35,172 bases of DNA from Xenorhabdus griffiniae (GCF_001028135.1 NZ_LDNM01000075.1:1-35172), one strand, 5' to 3'; counted from the first letter of the stretch, positions 1 through 8,346 are shown. The notes: a model not told the origin generated them from the letters alone. Program-made: numbers and translations.

Positions 1-135
1 TTCTGGGCGGCCTGGGCTGCGGTAGATGTCTGGCAGGGCTGGGCGAATGAAAAAGTGCGTAATCAGACCCTCAGCCAGTTTGCCCTTCGAACCGCGGTAT
101 TGCTGGTCGTGGCTGTCTGGATGTTTGCCAGTTAA
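1..135 (+). CDS. ICE membrane protein, TIGR03758 (PFL_4701) family, C-terminal part
   Basis: The reading frame is open from the first base and stops with TAA at 133-135, leaving the last 44 residues. They contain a Trp-rich stretch (WAAWAAVDVWQGWANE) and a hydrophobic terminal segment (TAVLLVVAVWMFAS) typical of the small membrane proteins that open the PFL_4701-4705 gene run of integrative conjugative elements. It lies directly upstream of the TIGR03745 gene, the usual order. The 5' end is outside the window. Its role is presumed to be in the conjugation channel; the exact function is not known. Confidence 0.7.
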   Translation, partial: FWAAWAAVDVWQGWANEKVRNQTLSQFALRTAVLLVVAVWMFAS

Positions 136-169
136 TGCAGCGAACATAATGAAAAGGAACAGAGTCAAT

Positions 170-547
170 ATGAAGCCCATTTTTACCGTCTGCCGGCGTA
201 TCAGCACGAGCCTGATGACCAGAATAAACGCCTTTCTTTTATTGTGCTGCTTTTCCTGTCGATCCGCCTGGGCGGATTTGCCCGCTATCGAGCCACCGAA
301 AAGTGGCGGCGGAGGCGGATTGCTGGGACAGGCTAAAGGGTACGCGCAGGATGGCATTGTGATTGGCGGGTTGATCCTCTCGGCAGTCGCGTTTTTTAAA
401 GTGGCCTCAGCTGCTGTCGAAACCTTTTCCGAAGTGCGGGATGGCAAATCAACCTGGACCCAGTTTGGCGCCATCGTCGTGGTCGGCGTGGTGCTGTTGG
501 TGGCCGTGATTTGGCTGCTGTCGAAGTCGGCCAGCATTATCTTTTAA
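170..547 (+). CDS. ICE membrane protein, TIGR03745 family
   Basis: A small membrane protein of about 125 residues. After a hydrophobic signal-like segment (INAFLLLCCF) and a likely cleavage region (SAWADLP) there is a Gly-rich stretch (KSGGGGGLLGQ) and two hydrophobic helices (GIVIGGLILSAVAFF; GAIVVVGVVLLVAVIW). This layout matches the TIGR03745 proteins of PFL-type conjugative elements, which resemble pilin/VirB2-like subunits in size and topology. ATG 170 is preferred because AAGGA lies about 11 bases upstream; ATG 149 is an in-frame alternative. It belongs to a tightly packed operon with the next three genes. Confidence 0.78.
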   Translation: MKPIFTVCRRISTSLMTRINAFLLLCCFSCRSAWADLPAIEPPKSGGGGGLLGQAKGYAQDGIVIGGLILSAVAFFKVASAAVETFSEVRDGKSTWTQFGAIVVVGVVLLVAVIWLLSKSASIIF

Positions 548-557
548 GGCAGTCACC

Positions 558-914
558 ATGCAGACGATCGCTTTCTTACCTGACCGTTTAAACACCGAAC
601 CGGTGGTGTTTCGCGGGTTTACCACGCCGGAGATGGGACTGACCGCCCTGGCCGGGATCGCGCTCGGACTGGCCGTCAGTCTTCCCCTGATCCCGTTAGC
701 CGGTTGGGTCATGATCCCGACCGGCATGTTGGTGATGCCCCTGTTACTGATTAGCTTTGGCGGGCGTTGGCTCGCACACCTCAAACGTGGCAAGCCGGAA
801 AATTATCTCTGGCTGAAGCTGGAAGAGAAAAAACGCCGGCTGGGTCTCGGTGATCCGGCCTTGATTATGGCCGCTCAGGGCTGGTCGTTGCGCCGAAGCA
901 GGAGAGCGCGATGA
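558..914 (+). CDS. ICE conjugation protein, TIGR03750 family
   Basis: A 118-residue protein. The N-terminal half reads LPDRLNTEPVVFRGFTTPEM, followed by two hydrophobic segments (LTALAGIALGLAVSLPLIPL; WVMIPTGMLVMPLLLISFGG) and a basic C-terminal tail (RRSRRAR). This architecture is that of TIGR03750 conjugative-transfer membrane proteins, which resemble TraL/VirB3-type inner-membrane components. The stop overlaps the start of the next gene by 4 bases (ATGA), implying translational coupling. The DNA is GC-rich compared with the chromosomal part of the window. Confidence 0.8.
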   Translation: MQTIAFLPDRLNTEPVVFRGFTTPEMGLTALAGIALGLAVSLPLIPLAGWVMIPTGMLVMPLLLISFGGRWLAHLKRGKPENYLWLKLEEKKRRLGLGDPALIMAAQGWSLRRSRRAR

Positions 915-1567
915 GCCGGTTTCGTCATGCGGTGAAAAACCGGGATCAGCATATTCTGACCCTGCGAGTGGCGTGCGGCATTCTGGTGTTGGTCCTGCTA
1001 CTGAGCCTGACGGGCTGGATGGCGTCACCGCGCAATCTCACCATCCATCATCCGCCGGACTTACGCACCGGCAGCACACGCCCGTGGTGGGAAATCCCCG
1101 CCCCCAGTGTCTACAGTTTCGCCTTTTATATTTTCCAGCAACTGAATGCCTGGCCGAAAAACGGGGCACAGGACTATCCGGCCAAAATTTATGCGCTTTC
1201 CCCTTATCTGACGCCGGCCTGTCAGGATTTTCTGCGTGAAGATGCCAGAACCCGGGCTGACAGCGGTGAGCTGCTCGACCGGGTGCGCGTGGTGTATGAA
1301 ATTCCCGGTCGGGGCTTTGGGACGCGCAGTGTGACGGTGCGTGACCGGGATAACTGGGTAGTCCGGCTGGATTTGGTGGCCGATGAATATTATCACGCTG
1401 AACCGGTTAAACGGGCACGGGTACGTTATCCGCTGAAAGTGGTGCGCTGGGAAGGGGATGCCGAGCGTAATCCCTTCGGACTGGCACTGGATTGTTACGA
1501 CGGGATGCCCCAGCGGCTGGAAGCCATGCCGCAACCTTTGGCAGAGAAAAAGGGCGTATTTCAATGA
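911..1567 (+). CDS. ICE conjugation protein, TIGR03746 (PFL_4703) family
   Basis: A 218-residue protein with one N-terminal membrane anchor (residues ~18-38, LRVACGILVLVLLLSLTGWM) and a soluble periplasmic domain. It contains WWEIPAPSVYSFAFYIFQQL and a C-terminal part rich in Arg and Tyr (VRYPLKVVRW). The topology is similar to VirB8/TraE-like channel components; family membership in TIGR03746 follows from the motif pattern and the neighbouring genes. It starts inside the stop of the previous gene and its own TGA overlaps the ATG of the next, so the operon is translationally coupled. Confidence 0.82.
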   Translation: MSRFRHAVKNRDQHILTLRVACGILVLVLLLSLTGWMASPRNLTIHHPPDLRTGSTRPWWEIPAPSVYSFAFYIFQQLNAWPKNGAQDYPAKIYALSPYLTPACQDFLREDARTRADSGELLDRVRVVYEIPGRGFGTRSVTVRDRDNWVVRLDLVADEYYHAEPVKRARVRYPLKVVRWEGDAERNPFGLALDCYDGMPQRLEAMPQPLAEKKGVFQ

Positions 1568-1860
1568 GCAGAGTGTCATTTGGCCGCTGGCTGGGATGGG
1601 TCAGTTTGTTATTGTTCAGCGTCGGCACACAGGCTGATGAGCTGATGACATGGGAACGTATTCCATTATCCATCTCACTCAATGTGGGGCAGGAACGCAT
1701 TATTTTTGCTGACCGGAATGTCCGTATCGGTTTGCCGCCGTCACTCAGTGATAAATTGCGGGTACAAAGTGCCGGCGGGGCGGTGTACCTGAAAGCTAAC
1801 AGTACTTTCCCGCCAACCCGCCTGCAATTGCAGGAATCAGAAACAAGTATAATTAGTTGA
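1564..1860 (+). pseudogene. ICE protein TIGR03749 (PFL_4704), 5' half, split by the island
   Basis: The gene starts at ATG 1564, overlapping the preceding TGA. A signal peptide (LGWVSLLLFSVGTQADE) is followed by the conserved start of the TIGR03749/TraK-like domain (ELMTWERIPLSISLNVGQER). Native sequence ends at codons CAA TTG CAG (RLQLQ, to about 1834); the following ESETSIIS belongs to the inserted island and stops at 1860. The matching 3' half resumes at 17727 with the same Q-L-Q codons followed by DSENGEI. The family is thought to act in the outer-membrane/periplasmic part of the transfer channel. As split, the gene is unlikely to work, so this ICE copy should be unable to transfer unless the island leaves. 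Confidence 0.85.
1825..1835 (+). repeat. left attachment core of the island (11-bp direct repeat)
   Basis: CAATTGCAGGA here is repeated exactly at 17727-17737. The 10-base palindrome TGCAATTGCA (1823-1832) overlaps it. The left flank is TIGR03749 coding sequence and the right flank is AT-rich island DNA. This is the expected product of site-specific recombination by a tyrosine integrase. Confidence 0.8.
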
Positions 1861-1984
1861 ATATAAAAGGTATATTATATTTATGTCCTTTTATGCCCCA
1901 AGATTTTTTTGTTTACTTTTTTTCATATATGGCTGATTTTTATTATTTATATCATTAATTGTGTGATTTTCAATCACTTTAAAA

Positions 1985-2044
1985 CAAAAAAGCCTTGAGG
2001 GTTAAAAATGGTCAGATTTTGCTGCCATTTTACGCTCAGGGCTT
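1985..2044 (-). terminator. Rho-independent terminator after ner copy A
   Basis: On the minus strand AAGCCCTGAG and CTCAAGGCTT (plus-strand arms 2035-2044 and 1990-1999) form an outer stem around an inner stem AAAATGG/CCATTTT. The structure is followed by a T run (TTTTTTG). It lies just downstream of the Ner-like gene that ends at 2094, so it should terminate the int-ner transcript of copy A. Confidence 0.7.
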
Positions 2045-2093
2045 GAAATAAAAAATATTCATTTTTACGACATTGATCACAAATTGAAGTGGA

Positions 2094-2366
2094 TTATTCC
2101 TGTGGCTTAGAGCGGGCTTTCCTTTCTAATAATTCACCAGTATAAGAATCGAAATAACGACTCGGCCAGATCTCTGAGGGATGGATGCCAAGATAATCTG
2201 CAATGATCCATTCACCTTTCGGCCATGGTCTGCTGAATGCATTTGCCAGTGTCGATGAACTGAGTCCTGCCTCACGAGAAACCGCTGCTAAGGTTGTCCC
2301 GCGTTTGCGCAATGCGGCGATAATGTCGGCCTGATGCCAGTCATTTTGAATATTATTGTTATTCAT
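2094..2366 (-). CDS. Ner/Nlp-family DNA-binding protein, copy A
   Basis: A 90-residue protein with a single helix-turn-helix domain of the Ner/Nlp (SfsB) kind: DWHQADIIAALRKRGTTLAA, then REAGLSSSTLANAFSRPWPK, then IADYLGIHPSEIWPSRYF, the signature end of the family. Ner of phage Mu is a repressor of transposition genes, so a regulatory role over the adjacent recombinase is a reasonable inference. Start ATG 2366 follows an A/G-rich region (GGAAAGGGGTAACAGGA). It is near-identical to the copy at 19424-19681 except at the termini. The 5' leader contains the structured region described separately. Confidence 0.85.
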   Translation of the reverse strand: MNNNNIQNDWHQADIIAALRKRGTTLAAVSREAGLSSSTLANAFSRPWPKGEWIIADYLGIHPSEIWPSRYFDSYTGELLERKARSKPQE

Positions 2367-2397
2367 TCCTGTTACCCCTTTCCATTCATTAATATTG

Positions 2398-2579
2398 ATG
2401 GTGGTGATTCAAGGCAGGGTTCGCATTACCGGTAGCTACCCTCCGGCGAGGTCGAAACCTCCCCTACCTGAACCACCATTGAATGGGTGTAAACAGGCGC
2501 ACTGGTAGAAAAATCCTACCAGTGGGTAGCTATTTCAGGGATGCGAAGCCCCGACCATTAGATTTGGCTAATGGCGGGG
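2398..2579 (-). other. Structured noncoding region between int and ner, copy A (candidate RNA)
   Basis: Three independent folds are visible. (i) 2549-2579: CCCCG + CCATTAG pairs with CTAATGG + CGGGG around a 6-base loop. (ii) 2500-2524: 9-bp stem CACTGGTAG/CTACCAGTG. (iii) 2398-2479: outer stem ATGGTGG/CCACCAT, then TTCA/TGAA, enclosing a TTCG-capped hairpin (minus strand GAGGT-TTCG-ACCTC) and smaller pairings. All keep their position in copy B, and the TTCG hairpin changes there to GAGAC-TTCG-GTCTC, two compensatory pairs. It could be a regulatory leader for ner, a separate RNA, or a folded recombination substrate; the sequence does not decide. Confidence 0.6.
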
Positions 2580-2627
2580 ACACTTTAACTGATTGTTTTA
2601 GCTTACTCAATAACTGAACGGCTAAGT

Positions 2628-3497
2628 TTAACGGCTATAAACCCGTTCAACGTAACGCCCGCGACCATCACCATGCCCTAAATCCATTGATACCAATGCT
2701 CTTGCTTCCTTCCGACTAAAACCATTCTGTTGGTAAAAACTCAGGACATCTTGCGCCCACGCATAGCGCAGACTATGAGGCGAATGACAGCCGGTTAAAC
2801 CAATCCTTGTGGTCTGTGTCCGCCAATAGTTCATGGCCTGCTTGAGATCTGGTCTGTCAATCAACCTGCCGCCACGTTGTTCTGCGATAGTCATTGCCTG
2901 CTCAACCGCTTCTTTCACCGCTACAATATCCAATACGCGGGTTTGTCTTGGTCGGCCACCTTTTGTACCAAAAACAACATGCAGTTTCGGCTCTGGTTGG
3001 TCTAACTGTTTTCGCCAGCTTTTCAGTGACGCACTGCATTGCACCGCTTCCTGAGAACGTAACCCCAGCAAACGAGCCAGTTTCAATGTGACAGCAAATC
3101 CGGCATCACGTTCAAGCGCCTTCTGATAAACAACCTGAAACGTGGCATCAGGGATCGCCTGTTTTGTCCCAGAGCGGCTGGTGCCGCTTAATCCCAATGC
3201 CTGATTACTCAAGCGTGGCGAAGTTTCCAGTTTTTCCCGGCCTGCCATGCGGAAGATATTACGCAGCGCAGACATTTCATTTTGCACTGTGCGCTTGGCA
3301 ATTCCCTGAGATAAACGGGCATCAACGTATTGTTCCACATGCTTGGCTTTCAAATTGTTGAGGCTTTTGACCTGAATATTCAGGCTCAATAATAACGCCC
3401 CCAAACGCCCTGCAATCCGAATGCGGTCATGGCAGGTTTTATGACTACCGCCGCTTTGTCGGGCAAAAAACTTTAATTCTTTAATCAATCGGCTCAT
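2628..3497 (-). CDS. Tyrosine recombinase, Integrase_1-type, copy A (intact)
   Basis: A 289-residue site-specific recombinase. An N-terminal SAM-like core-binding domain (residues ~1-110) is followed by the catalytic domain with a complete set: R147 (LLGLRSQEA), K179 (FGTKGG), H241-S-L-R244, H275 (LGHGDGRGR) and the nucleophile Y282 (GRYVERV). The pattern resembles the PF12834/PF12835 'prophage integrase' families found in proteobacterial ICEs and islands. ATG 3497 is chosen because GGAGAAGCC lies directly upstream. It is separate from the P4-type integrase of the island, so the island carries two recombinases. It is followed by the structured region and the Ner-like gene. Confidence 0.85.
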   Translation of the reverse strand: MSRLIKELKFFARQSGGSHKTCHDRIRIAGRLGALLLSLNIQVKSLNNLKAKHVEQYVDARLSQGIAKRTVQNEMSALRNIFRMAGREKLETSPRLSNQALGLSGTSRSGTKQAIPDATFQVVYQKALERDAGFAVTLKLARLLGLRSQEAVQCSASLKSWRKQLDQPEPKLHVVFGTKGGRPRQTRVLDIVAVKEAVEQAMTIAEQRGGRLIDRPDLKQAMNYWRTQTTRIGLTGCHSPHSLRYAWAQDVLSFYQQNGFSRKEARALVSMDLGHGDGRGRYVERVYSR

Positions 3498-3532
3498 TGG
3501 CTTCTCCATGCTTATACCTGACAACCTACAAT

Positions 3533-3604
3533 CTCTGGCGCGCGATCATTCCGGCAAAACAGAAAATGCCTGCTTTGCCCTTGATCGATATCTGTGCGCC
3601 AGAG
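3533..3604. repeat. Long bulged hairpin in front of recombinase copy A (candidate recombination site)
   Basis: Three nested inverted pairs: CTCTGGCGC (3533-3541) with GCGCCAGAG (3596-3604), 9 of 9; CGATCA (3543-3548) with TGATCG (3582-3587), 6 of 6; GGCAAAACAG (3553-3562) with CTGCTTTGCC (3570-3579), 9 of 10 plus a wobble. Homology to copy B stops between the outer and the next arm, at 3590. A 72-base folded site beside a tyrosine recombinase brings to mind single-strand folded sites such as attC, but no integron-type R/L boxes were recognised. Confidence 0.5.
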
Positions 3605-4514
3605 TGAACGCAGGTTGAGGTATTGCGGGGTATCGGTTGAGTACGCTGTACTGCCGCCTGCGTTTGCAGGTCATCCCCACCGGCTAAATGCCAGCCTCGA
3701 TATCGTCAAGTTCTCCTTTTTCAATCTAAAAATGCAGTGTCAGATTCACTGCGGGGTGAAGCAGGCGAGAGCCTGTCAGAGTTGTGTGGTTCTTTGGCTG
3801 CGGCGTCACTTTCAGCGATAAATCCGCAAAAAGTGACGCCTTGAGTTCTGTGTACGGTCAGAAGATGTTGTGCAAGCATTAAAATGCCGCAAAGTTAGTA
3901 CCAAACGGTAGCAGTGAGTTAATTGTTTTGGCGTAGAAAAATGGTTCGCTGAATATTTCAGACAGTGATCGTGAGATGTATGGACCGGATGGACTAAAGC
4001 CATCTAGTAATTCATTGAATATGAAGTAAAATTTATTTATTTTGCTTTGAAAAGTCAGTGTATGAACCCACGTTCAATACACTTCAGTGACAATGTAAAA
4101 ACACCTTTTGGGCGTATTTTTAGTTTAAGAAACCTTCATTGCCAGACGAGGGTTTAGTGTCCTGACAATATCTGCTTCCAAAGGTGGGCAGATGTACCGC
4201 AATATTTGCTCTCCCTTTCAGGCTACAGGAGTTTTATTTCGCCACCCGAAGGCGATCTTTGCAGGCGATGAGATCATTAAGGTACAGGAAAGATGCTAAC
4301 GGCTGAGCCGGATAAGGTCAATGGGTTGCTGAGCCTATATTTTAAAATGTTGCTTAAACTCTGTATTTGAAACAAAAATCGAAATTTATTAATTAAATTA
4401 ACGTATAATTTCGCGCGATAAGCAAAGAAACGAAATTTTCTTTATTATTCATAAAGATTTTCAATTAAATACCGATAAGTGAATAGTTTGAATGCCTCTG
4501 TATGGAAGAAAAAC
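3605..4514. other. Gene-free stretch of ~900 bp between recombinase copy A and tssF
   Basis: I see no convincing gene here. Features: CCTGC/GCAGG and GTAC/GTAC small inverted pairs near 3630-3680; a terminator-like hairpin at 3729-3752; a perfect 11-bp inverted repeat GGCGTCACTTT (3802-3812) / AAAGTGACGCC (3830-3840) with a 17-base loop; then increasingly AT-rich DNA up to the tssF start. TATAAT at 4404-4409 could be a -10 element for the T6SS block, but no good -35 sits at the right distance. The AT-rich leader could suit silencing by H-NS, which is inference. Confidence 0.5.
3729..3752 (-). terminator. Terminator-like hairpin upstream of recombinase copy A
   Basis: On the minus strand GCAGTG, a 7-base loop, CACTGC, then ATTTTT. 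The stem is only 6 bp. It would shield the recombinase gene from transcripts entering from the right. Confidence 0.4.
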
Positions 4515-6302
4515 ATGAAAAATCGGAAGGAATCGCTGTACCTACAAGAGCTGGCCTACCTGCGCGAAAAGATGAAGTTAGTCGCCGCCGAAAACCCGCA
4601 TTTAGCCCCATTTCTGGATCATCCCAATGACCCGGATATCCAGCGTTTACTGGAAGGTACTGCTCTCCTGTCTTCAAATGTACGTAGCACCGTTGAAGAC
4701 GACTTTCCGCAAGTTACCCATGAAATGTTGGATCGCATCTGGCCGCATGCCCTGCGTCCCGTCCCCCCGACCACGATCATTCAATTCAGCCCCCATAAGG
4801 GTATTCATCAGGGCGCGGTCAATATTCCACAGGGCACACCAATAACCGCGGTACAAGAGGAACAGAATTTACCGTTTCACACCTGCCGCCCTTTGCATAT
4901 CGAGCCGTTTGTGGTGCGGGATAAACAGATCCAAAAGACACGGGAATACAGTGATATTGTGCTGACGCTGCACCGGACAGGAAATACCTCGGCAGCCTGG
5001 TCAGGTGGAAAGCTGTATTTCTTTCTGGGCACCGATCCACACCGGGCGGCACAACTAAGTTTGTGGCTGGATGCGCACATTGATGAGGTCTACCTACGCA
5101 CGACAGAGGATGAAAAAAGACTCCGAAACAGTCAGTTTCTGGGCTGGGCTGAGAATTTACGGCAGCCCCTGTTGCCCACGGAAAACCTGCTGTTCGCTCG
5201 TCTGCAACAGATGACTGAGTTTTATTGCCTGCCTCATGTGTTTAACTTTATGACGTTAGCTATCAATGAGCAACGCGATTTGGCATTAAACCCAGATGGT
5301 TCTTGTGAGCTGGTTATCCGCCTGCAAGGCGAGCTGCCAATCGATGAGCTGGGTGATGCCTTTCAGTTGGGTTGTGTCCCGGCGGTGCATCTGGTGTCGA
5401 TGGTCAGCCCGCCTGTTTCACTCACGCCCGATAACCCGTGTTATCCGTTGCCGCTGGCCGAAACGGAGCGGCTTTTTCGTGTTAAAAACATCCAAACCGC
5501 GAAACAACCGGGTGAGAAAAATGCTCAGGGAAACGCTCCGCGTGGCAAGCCCTGTCATTTTCTGCCCATTAGCCAGTTTCACGTCAAAAACGACTGGCTG
5601 CTGGATGCCAGTGAACCCGATAACGTCTATTTTCAGTCGCTGATAACCGACGATTTACTGGGGCGCCTTTACAACCAGATACACTTTTTCGGGATGGATG
5701 GGAAAGCGGCGAATAACCTGTCACCCCAGTCCGTATGTGCCCACTTCATCGGCTACCATGTGCAGGCCATGAAGCTGGGTATCGGTGACATTACGCTGAC
5801 ACAAGAATCGGTGCCTGCGCATTTATACGCGAGCAATATCACGCCAGTTTCCCCCGATTTTCCGCCGATGGTAATGGGAAAATCAGACTGGTCATTGATT
5901 AACCTCTTAAACTGTCCGCCATTTTTGCTTTTCCATGCTGAATCACTGAAAGATTTTCTCCGTTTATATGATTGTTATGCCAGCCATGATCGCGCCCTCA
6001 GCCGCCGGATGCAGCAGCACATTAACGGCATTGTCCATATTGACGCCCTGCCGGGCAGCCGCCTTGACAACACCAAATCGGGTCAGGGACGCGTGATTAA
6101 TGGCAACACCTTGCACATCTACCTTGATCCGGCGTGTTATGAAAATGACGGCGTGATGTATCAGTTCTGCCGGATGGTTGACCAACTGCTGGCGTGCTTT
6201 GTCGTGCGGAATAATTTCATCATGTTAGAAATTTATCGGCAGGGTGGGCAGACAGTGTTATGGGAATTCAAACAACAGCTTGGCCTGCGCAGTGAAATGT
6301 AA
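4515..6302 (+). CDS. tssF: T6SS baseplate subunit TssF (orphan copy)
   Basis: A 595-residue protein matching TssF/VasA/ImpG, the baseplate wedge subunit that works with TssG, TssE and TssK. The N-terminus has the family hallmark YLQELAYLREKMKLVAAENP and RLLEGTALLSSNVRSTVEDDFP, then LDRIWPHALRPVPPTTIIQF; the C-terminus retains GxVxxxxxLHIYLDP-like elements. Length is normal for the family and no break is seen. ATG 4515 is preferred (GGAAGAA upstream, and it places the conserved Y-Q-E-L-A-Y segment near the start). It is 31 bp upstream of vgrG. None of the other T6SS core genes is in the window, so this copy must join a system encoded elsewhere. Confidence 0.88.
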   Translation: MKNRKESLYLQELAYLREKMKLVAAENPHLAPFLDHPNDPDIQRLLEGTALLSSNVRSTVEDDFPQVTHEMLDRIWPHALRPVPPTTIIQFSPHKGIHQGAVNIPQGTPITAVQEEQNLPFHTCRPLHIEPFVVRDKQIQKTREYSDIVLTLHRTGNTSAAWSGGKLYFFLGTDPHRAAQLSLWLDAHIDEVYLRTTEDEKRLRNSQFLGWAENLRQPLLPTENLLFARLQQMTEFYCLPHVFNFMTLAINEQRDLALNPDGSCELVIRLQGELPIDELGDAFQLGCVPAVHLVSMVSPPVSLTPDNPCYPLPLAETERLFRVKNIQTAKQPGEKNAQGNAPRGKPCHFLPISQFHVKNDWLLDASEPDNVYFQSLITDDLLGRLYNQIHFFGMDGKAANNLSPQSVCAHFIGYHVQAMKLGIGDITLTQESVPAHLYASNITPVSPDFPPMVMGKSDWSLINLLNCPPFLLFHAESLKDFLRLYDCYASHDRALSRRMQQHINGIVHIDALPGSRLDNTKSGQGRVINGNTLHIYLDPACYENDGVMYQFCRMVDQLLACFVVRNNFIMLEIYRQGGQTVLWEFKQQLGLRSEM

Positions 6303-6333
6303 TGCTGTAATAACAGAAAAATAAGGAGAAATA

Positions 6334-8346
6334 ATGCAAAAAAGTGGATTACGTTTTGTTTGCCGGATAGGGAACTTACCCGAAGATACCTTTGCTGTGG
6401 CGGATTTCACCCTGCGGGAAGGGCTTTCTGACCTTTTTACCCTGAACCTGACGCTGGTTCAGTCCCTGCCTGACAATCCTTTCAAACCACAGCCGGATAT
6501 TGATTTAACTGCACTGTTGATGCAGGAAGCCGTATTACAGGTTTTCCACGGTGAGACAGAGCAACGCAAAATCACCGGCATCATTTCCCATGCCGACTGG
6601 TGCGGCACCGATGGCAATAAGACTCTGTATACCTTCACCATGCGCCCGTTCCTCTGGCGGCTGACCCTCAATCAGGACAGCCATATTTACCACCGCCAGA
6701 GTGTGCCGGATATCATGAACCTGTTGCTGAAAAAACATAAAGTTCTCGCAGATTCCCAACTGGAAGACGCGCACCAGAGCAGGGAATACACCACCCAGAA
6801 ACGGGAATCCGATTATGCGTTTTTCTGTCGGCTGGCCGCGGAAGAAGGTATCAGTTTCTGGTTTGAGGATGAAAAGTTATTTTTCAGTGACAGCCATCTG
6901 GGGATGACCGCTAACCTGCCGCTACAATATAACCCGCAGCCGGAAACGGCCCACGGTATCGACGCCATTTATCAGGTGCGGCTGGGGGTCGGCATGGCAC
7001 CACTGCGCAGTATCCACAAAGATTACACCCCAGCCCACCCGTTTTACGCCCTGTCCCATATGGAAAGCAGCCCGGCGCTGCGGGAATTTGGTGCAACCAG
7101 CCCGTATACCATCTATGAAAGCTATGGCCGTTTTCAACGCGATGCGGCGGCAATTCCGTTTGTTAAATATCGCCATGAGGCGTTTGATACCCAGCGTCAA
7201 AACGGCAGCGGCAACAGCAACTGCATCAAACTGATGCCGGGCAAAATCTTCGAAATCGACAATCACCCGCACACGCCATTGAATGCGCGTTGGCAGATTA
7301 TCACAATTAGTCACCAGGGACGCTGCCCGCAGGCACTGGGAGACAACAGCGGCGGAGGCACCACGCTAAGCAACCAATTCGGCTTTATGGATGGCCTGGC
7401 GGACTGGCGCCCGCCTTTCCACTACAAACCGCTGGCTGACGGCGATGAAAGTGCGACGGTGGTGGGGCCGGAAGGGGAGGAAATATTCGTTAACAAAGAC
7501 GGCGCGATTAAAGTGCATTTCCATTGGAACCGCTACGACAAGGCCGATGACAGCGCGTCCTGCTGGGTTCGGGTGGCTCAGGGCTGGAATGGCAACGGTT
7601 TTGGCTTTATGGCTATTCCGCGCATCGGGCAGGAAGTCATTGTCTCTTACCTCAATGGCGATATTGACCGGCCCATTGTCACGGGATGCGTCTACAATGC
7701 CGTCAACCGACCACCATTGGATTTACCAGCCGCCAAGACCCGCACCACGTTTAAGACCAAAACCCACAAAGGGGAAGGCTTTAACGAACTGCGCTTTGAA
7801 GATGCCAAAGGCAGTGAGGAAGTGTTTATTCATGCGCAAAAGGACATGAAAAACCAGGTACTCAATGACGAAACCAGCAATATTGGTCATAACCGCACAC
7901 ACCATATTAAAAATGATGCGCATTTACGCGTGGATAATGAATACCGTGTCCAGGCAAACAATGATATTTCCCTGTCAACTGGGCAAAAGCTCCATATCAA
8001 GACGGACGATGCCCTGCTGACACAAAGTGGCAATGAAATTCATCTGAGTTCCGGCGCTAAAGTAGTGATTGATGCAGGTTCTGAACTGACCATTCAGGCC
8101 GCAGGGCATTTCTTGAAAATTGATGCAGGTGGGATCACCAGCAGCGCTGCGGTTAACTTTGGCAGTGGTGCCCCAGGTAATGGCTCAGGCTGGGGCGGCA
8201 AGTTACCGGATATGCTGGATAAGCTGTCACCCATTAATGTGACTCAGGCGGAGAAAATGGTTACCGCACCACCGGAAAAAATTTGCCTATCCTGCTTAAT
8301 GGAAGCGGCATCAACGGGTTCGGTTATGGTCATGAGGGGAGAATGA
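6334..8346 (+). CDS. vgrG: T6SS spike protein VgrG
   Basis: A 670-residue VgrG (TssI). The gp27-like part occupies residues ~1-370 (FTLREGLSDLFTLNLTLVQS, YTTQKRESDYAFFCRLAAEE with GISFWFED). The gp5 OB-fold and needle follow (VKVHFHWNRYDKADDSASCW, RVAQGWNGNGFGFMAIPRIG, then repetitive IHLSSGAKVVIDAGSELTIQ). The C-terminus is short, so no fused effector domain; toxins should ride through the DUF4123 adaptor and PAAR encoded next. RBS AAGGAG precedes ATG 6334. Its stop overlaps the adaptor start (ATGA). Confidence 0.95.
   Translation: MQKSGLRFVCRIGNLPEDTFAVADFTLREGLSDLFTLNLTLVQSLPDNPFKPQPDIDLTALLMQEAVLQVFHGETEQRKITGIISHADWCGTDGNKTLYTFTMRPFLWRLTLNQDSHIYHRQSVPDIMNLLLKKHKVLADSQLEDAHQSREYTTQKRESDYAFFCRLAAEEGISFWFEDEKLFFSDSHLGMTANLPLQYNPQPETAHGIDAIYQVRLGVGMAPLRSIHKDYTPAHPFYALSHMESSPALREFGATSPYTIYESYGRFQRDAAAIPFVKYRHEAFDTQRQNGSGNSNCIKLMPGKIFEIDNHPHTPLNARWQIITISHQGRCPQALGDNSGGGTTLSNQFGFMDGLADWRPPFHYKPLADGDESATVVGPEGEEIFVNKDGAIKVHFHWNRYDKADDSASCWVRVAQGWNGNGFGFMAIPRIGQEVIVSYLNGDIDRPIVTGCVYNAVNRPPLDLPAAKTRTTFKTKTHKGEGFNELRFEDAKGSEEVFIHAQKDMKNQVLNDETSNIGHNRTHHIKNDAHLRVDNEYRVQANNDISLSTGQKLHIKTDDALLTQSGNEIHLSSGAKVVIDAGSELTIQAAGHFLKIDAGGITSSAAVNFGSGAPGNGSGWGGKLPDMLDKLSPINVTQAEKMVTAPPEKICLSCLMEAASTGSVMVMRGE

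Larger units (their letters stand above)
2094..3590 (-). repeat. Recombinase-Ner module, copy A (inverted relative to copy B)
   Basis: This stretch is homologous, end to end and on the opposite strand, to 18205-19681. Order in transcription: terminal hairpin, tyrosine recombinase, structured noncoding region of about 230 bp, Ner-like gene. Homology to copy B begins at TATCGATCAAGG (minus strand, from 3590) and fades at the Ner stop codon (2094); sequence beyond both ends is unrelated. Over the first ~238 recombinase residues I count 14 substitutions between the copies. Here both genes are intact. Confidence 0.8.

Noticed and set aside
2398-2479. tRNA-like gene in the int-ner spacer
   Set aside because: The outer 7-bp stem and inner hairpins look cloverleaf-like, but there is no proper anticodon arm or conserved T-loop, and arm lengths do not fit.
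3594-4003. Small frames in the stretch before tssF
   Set aside because: No RBS, no recognisable motifs and overlap with hairpins; probably chance.
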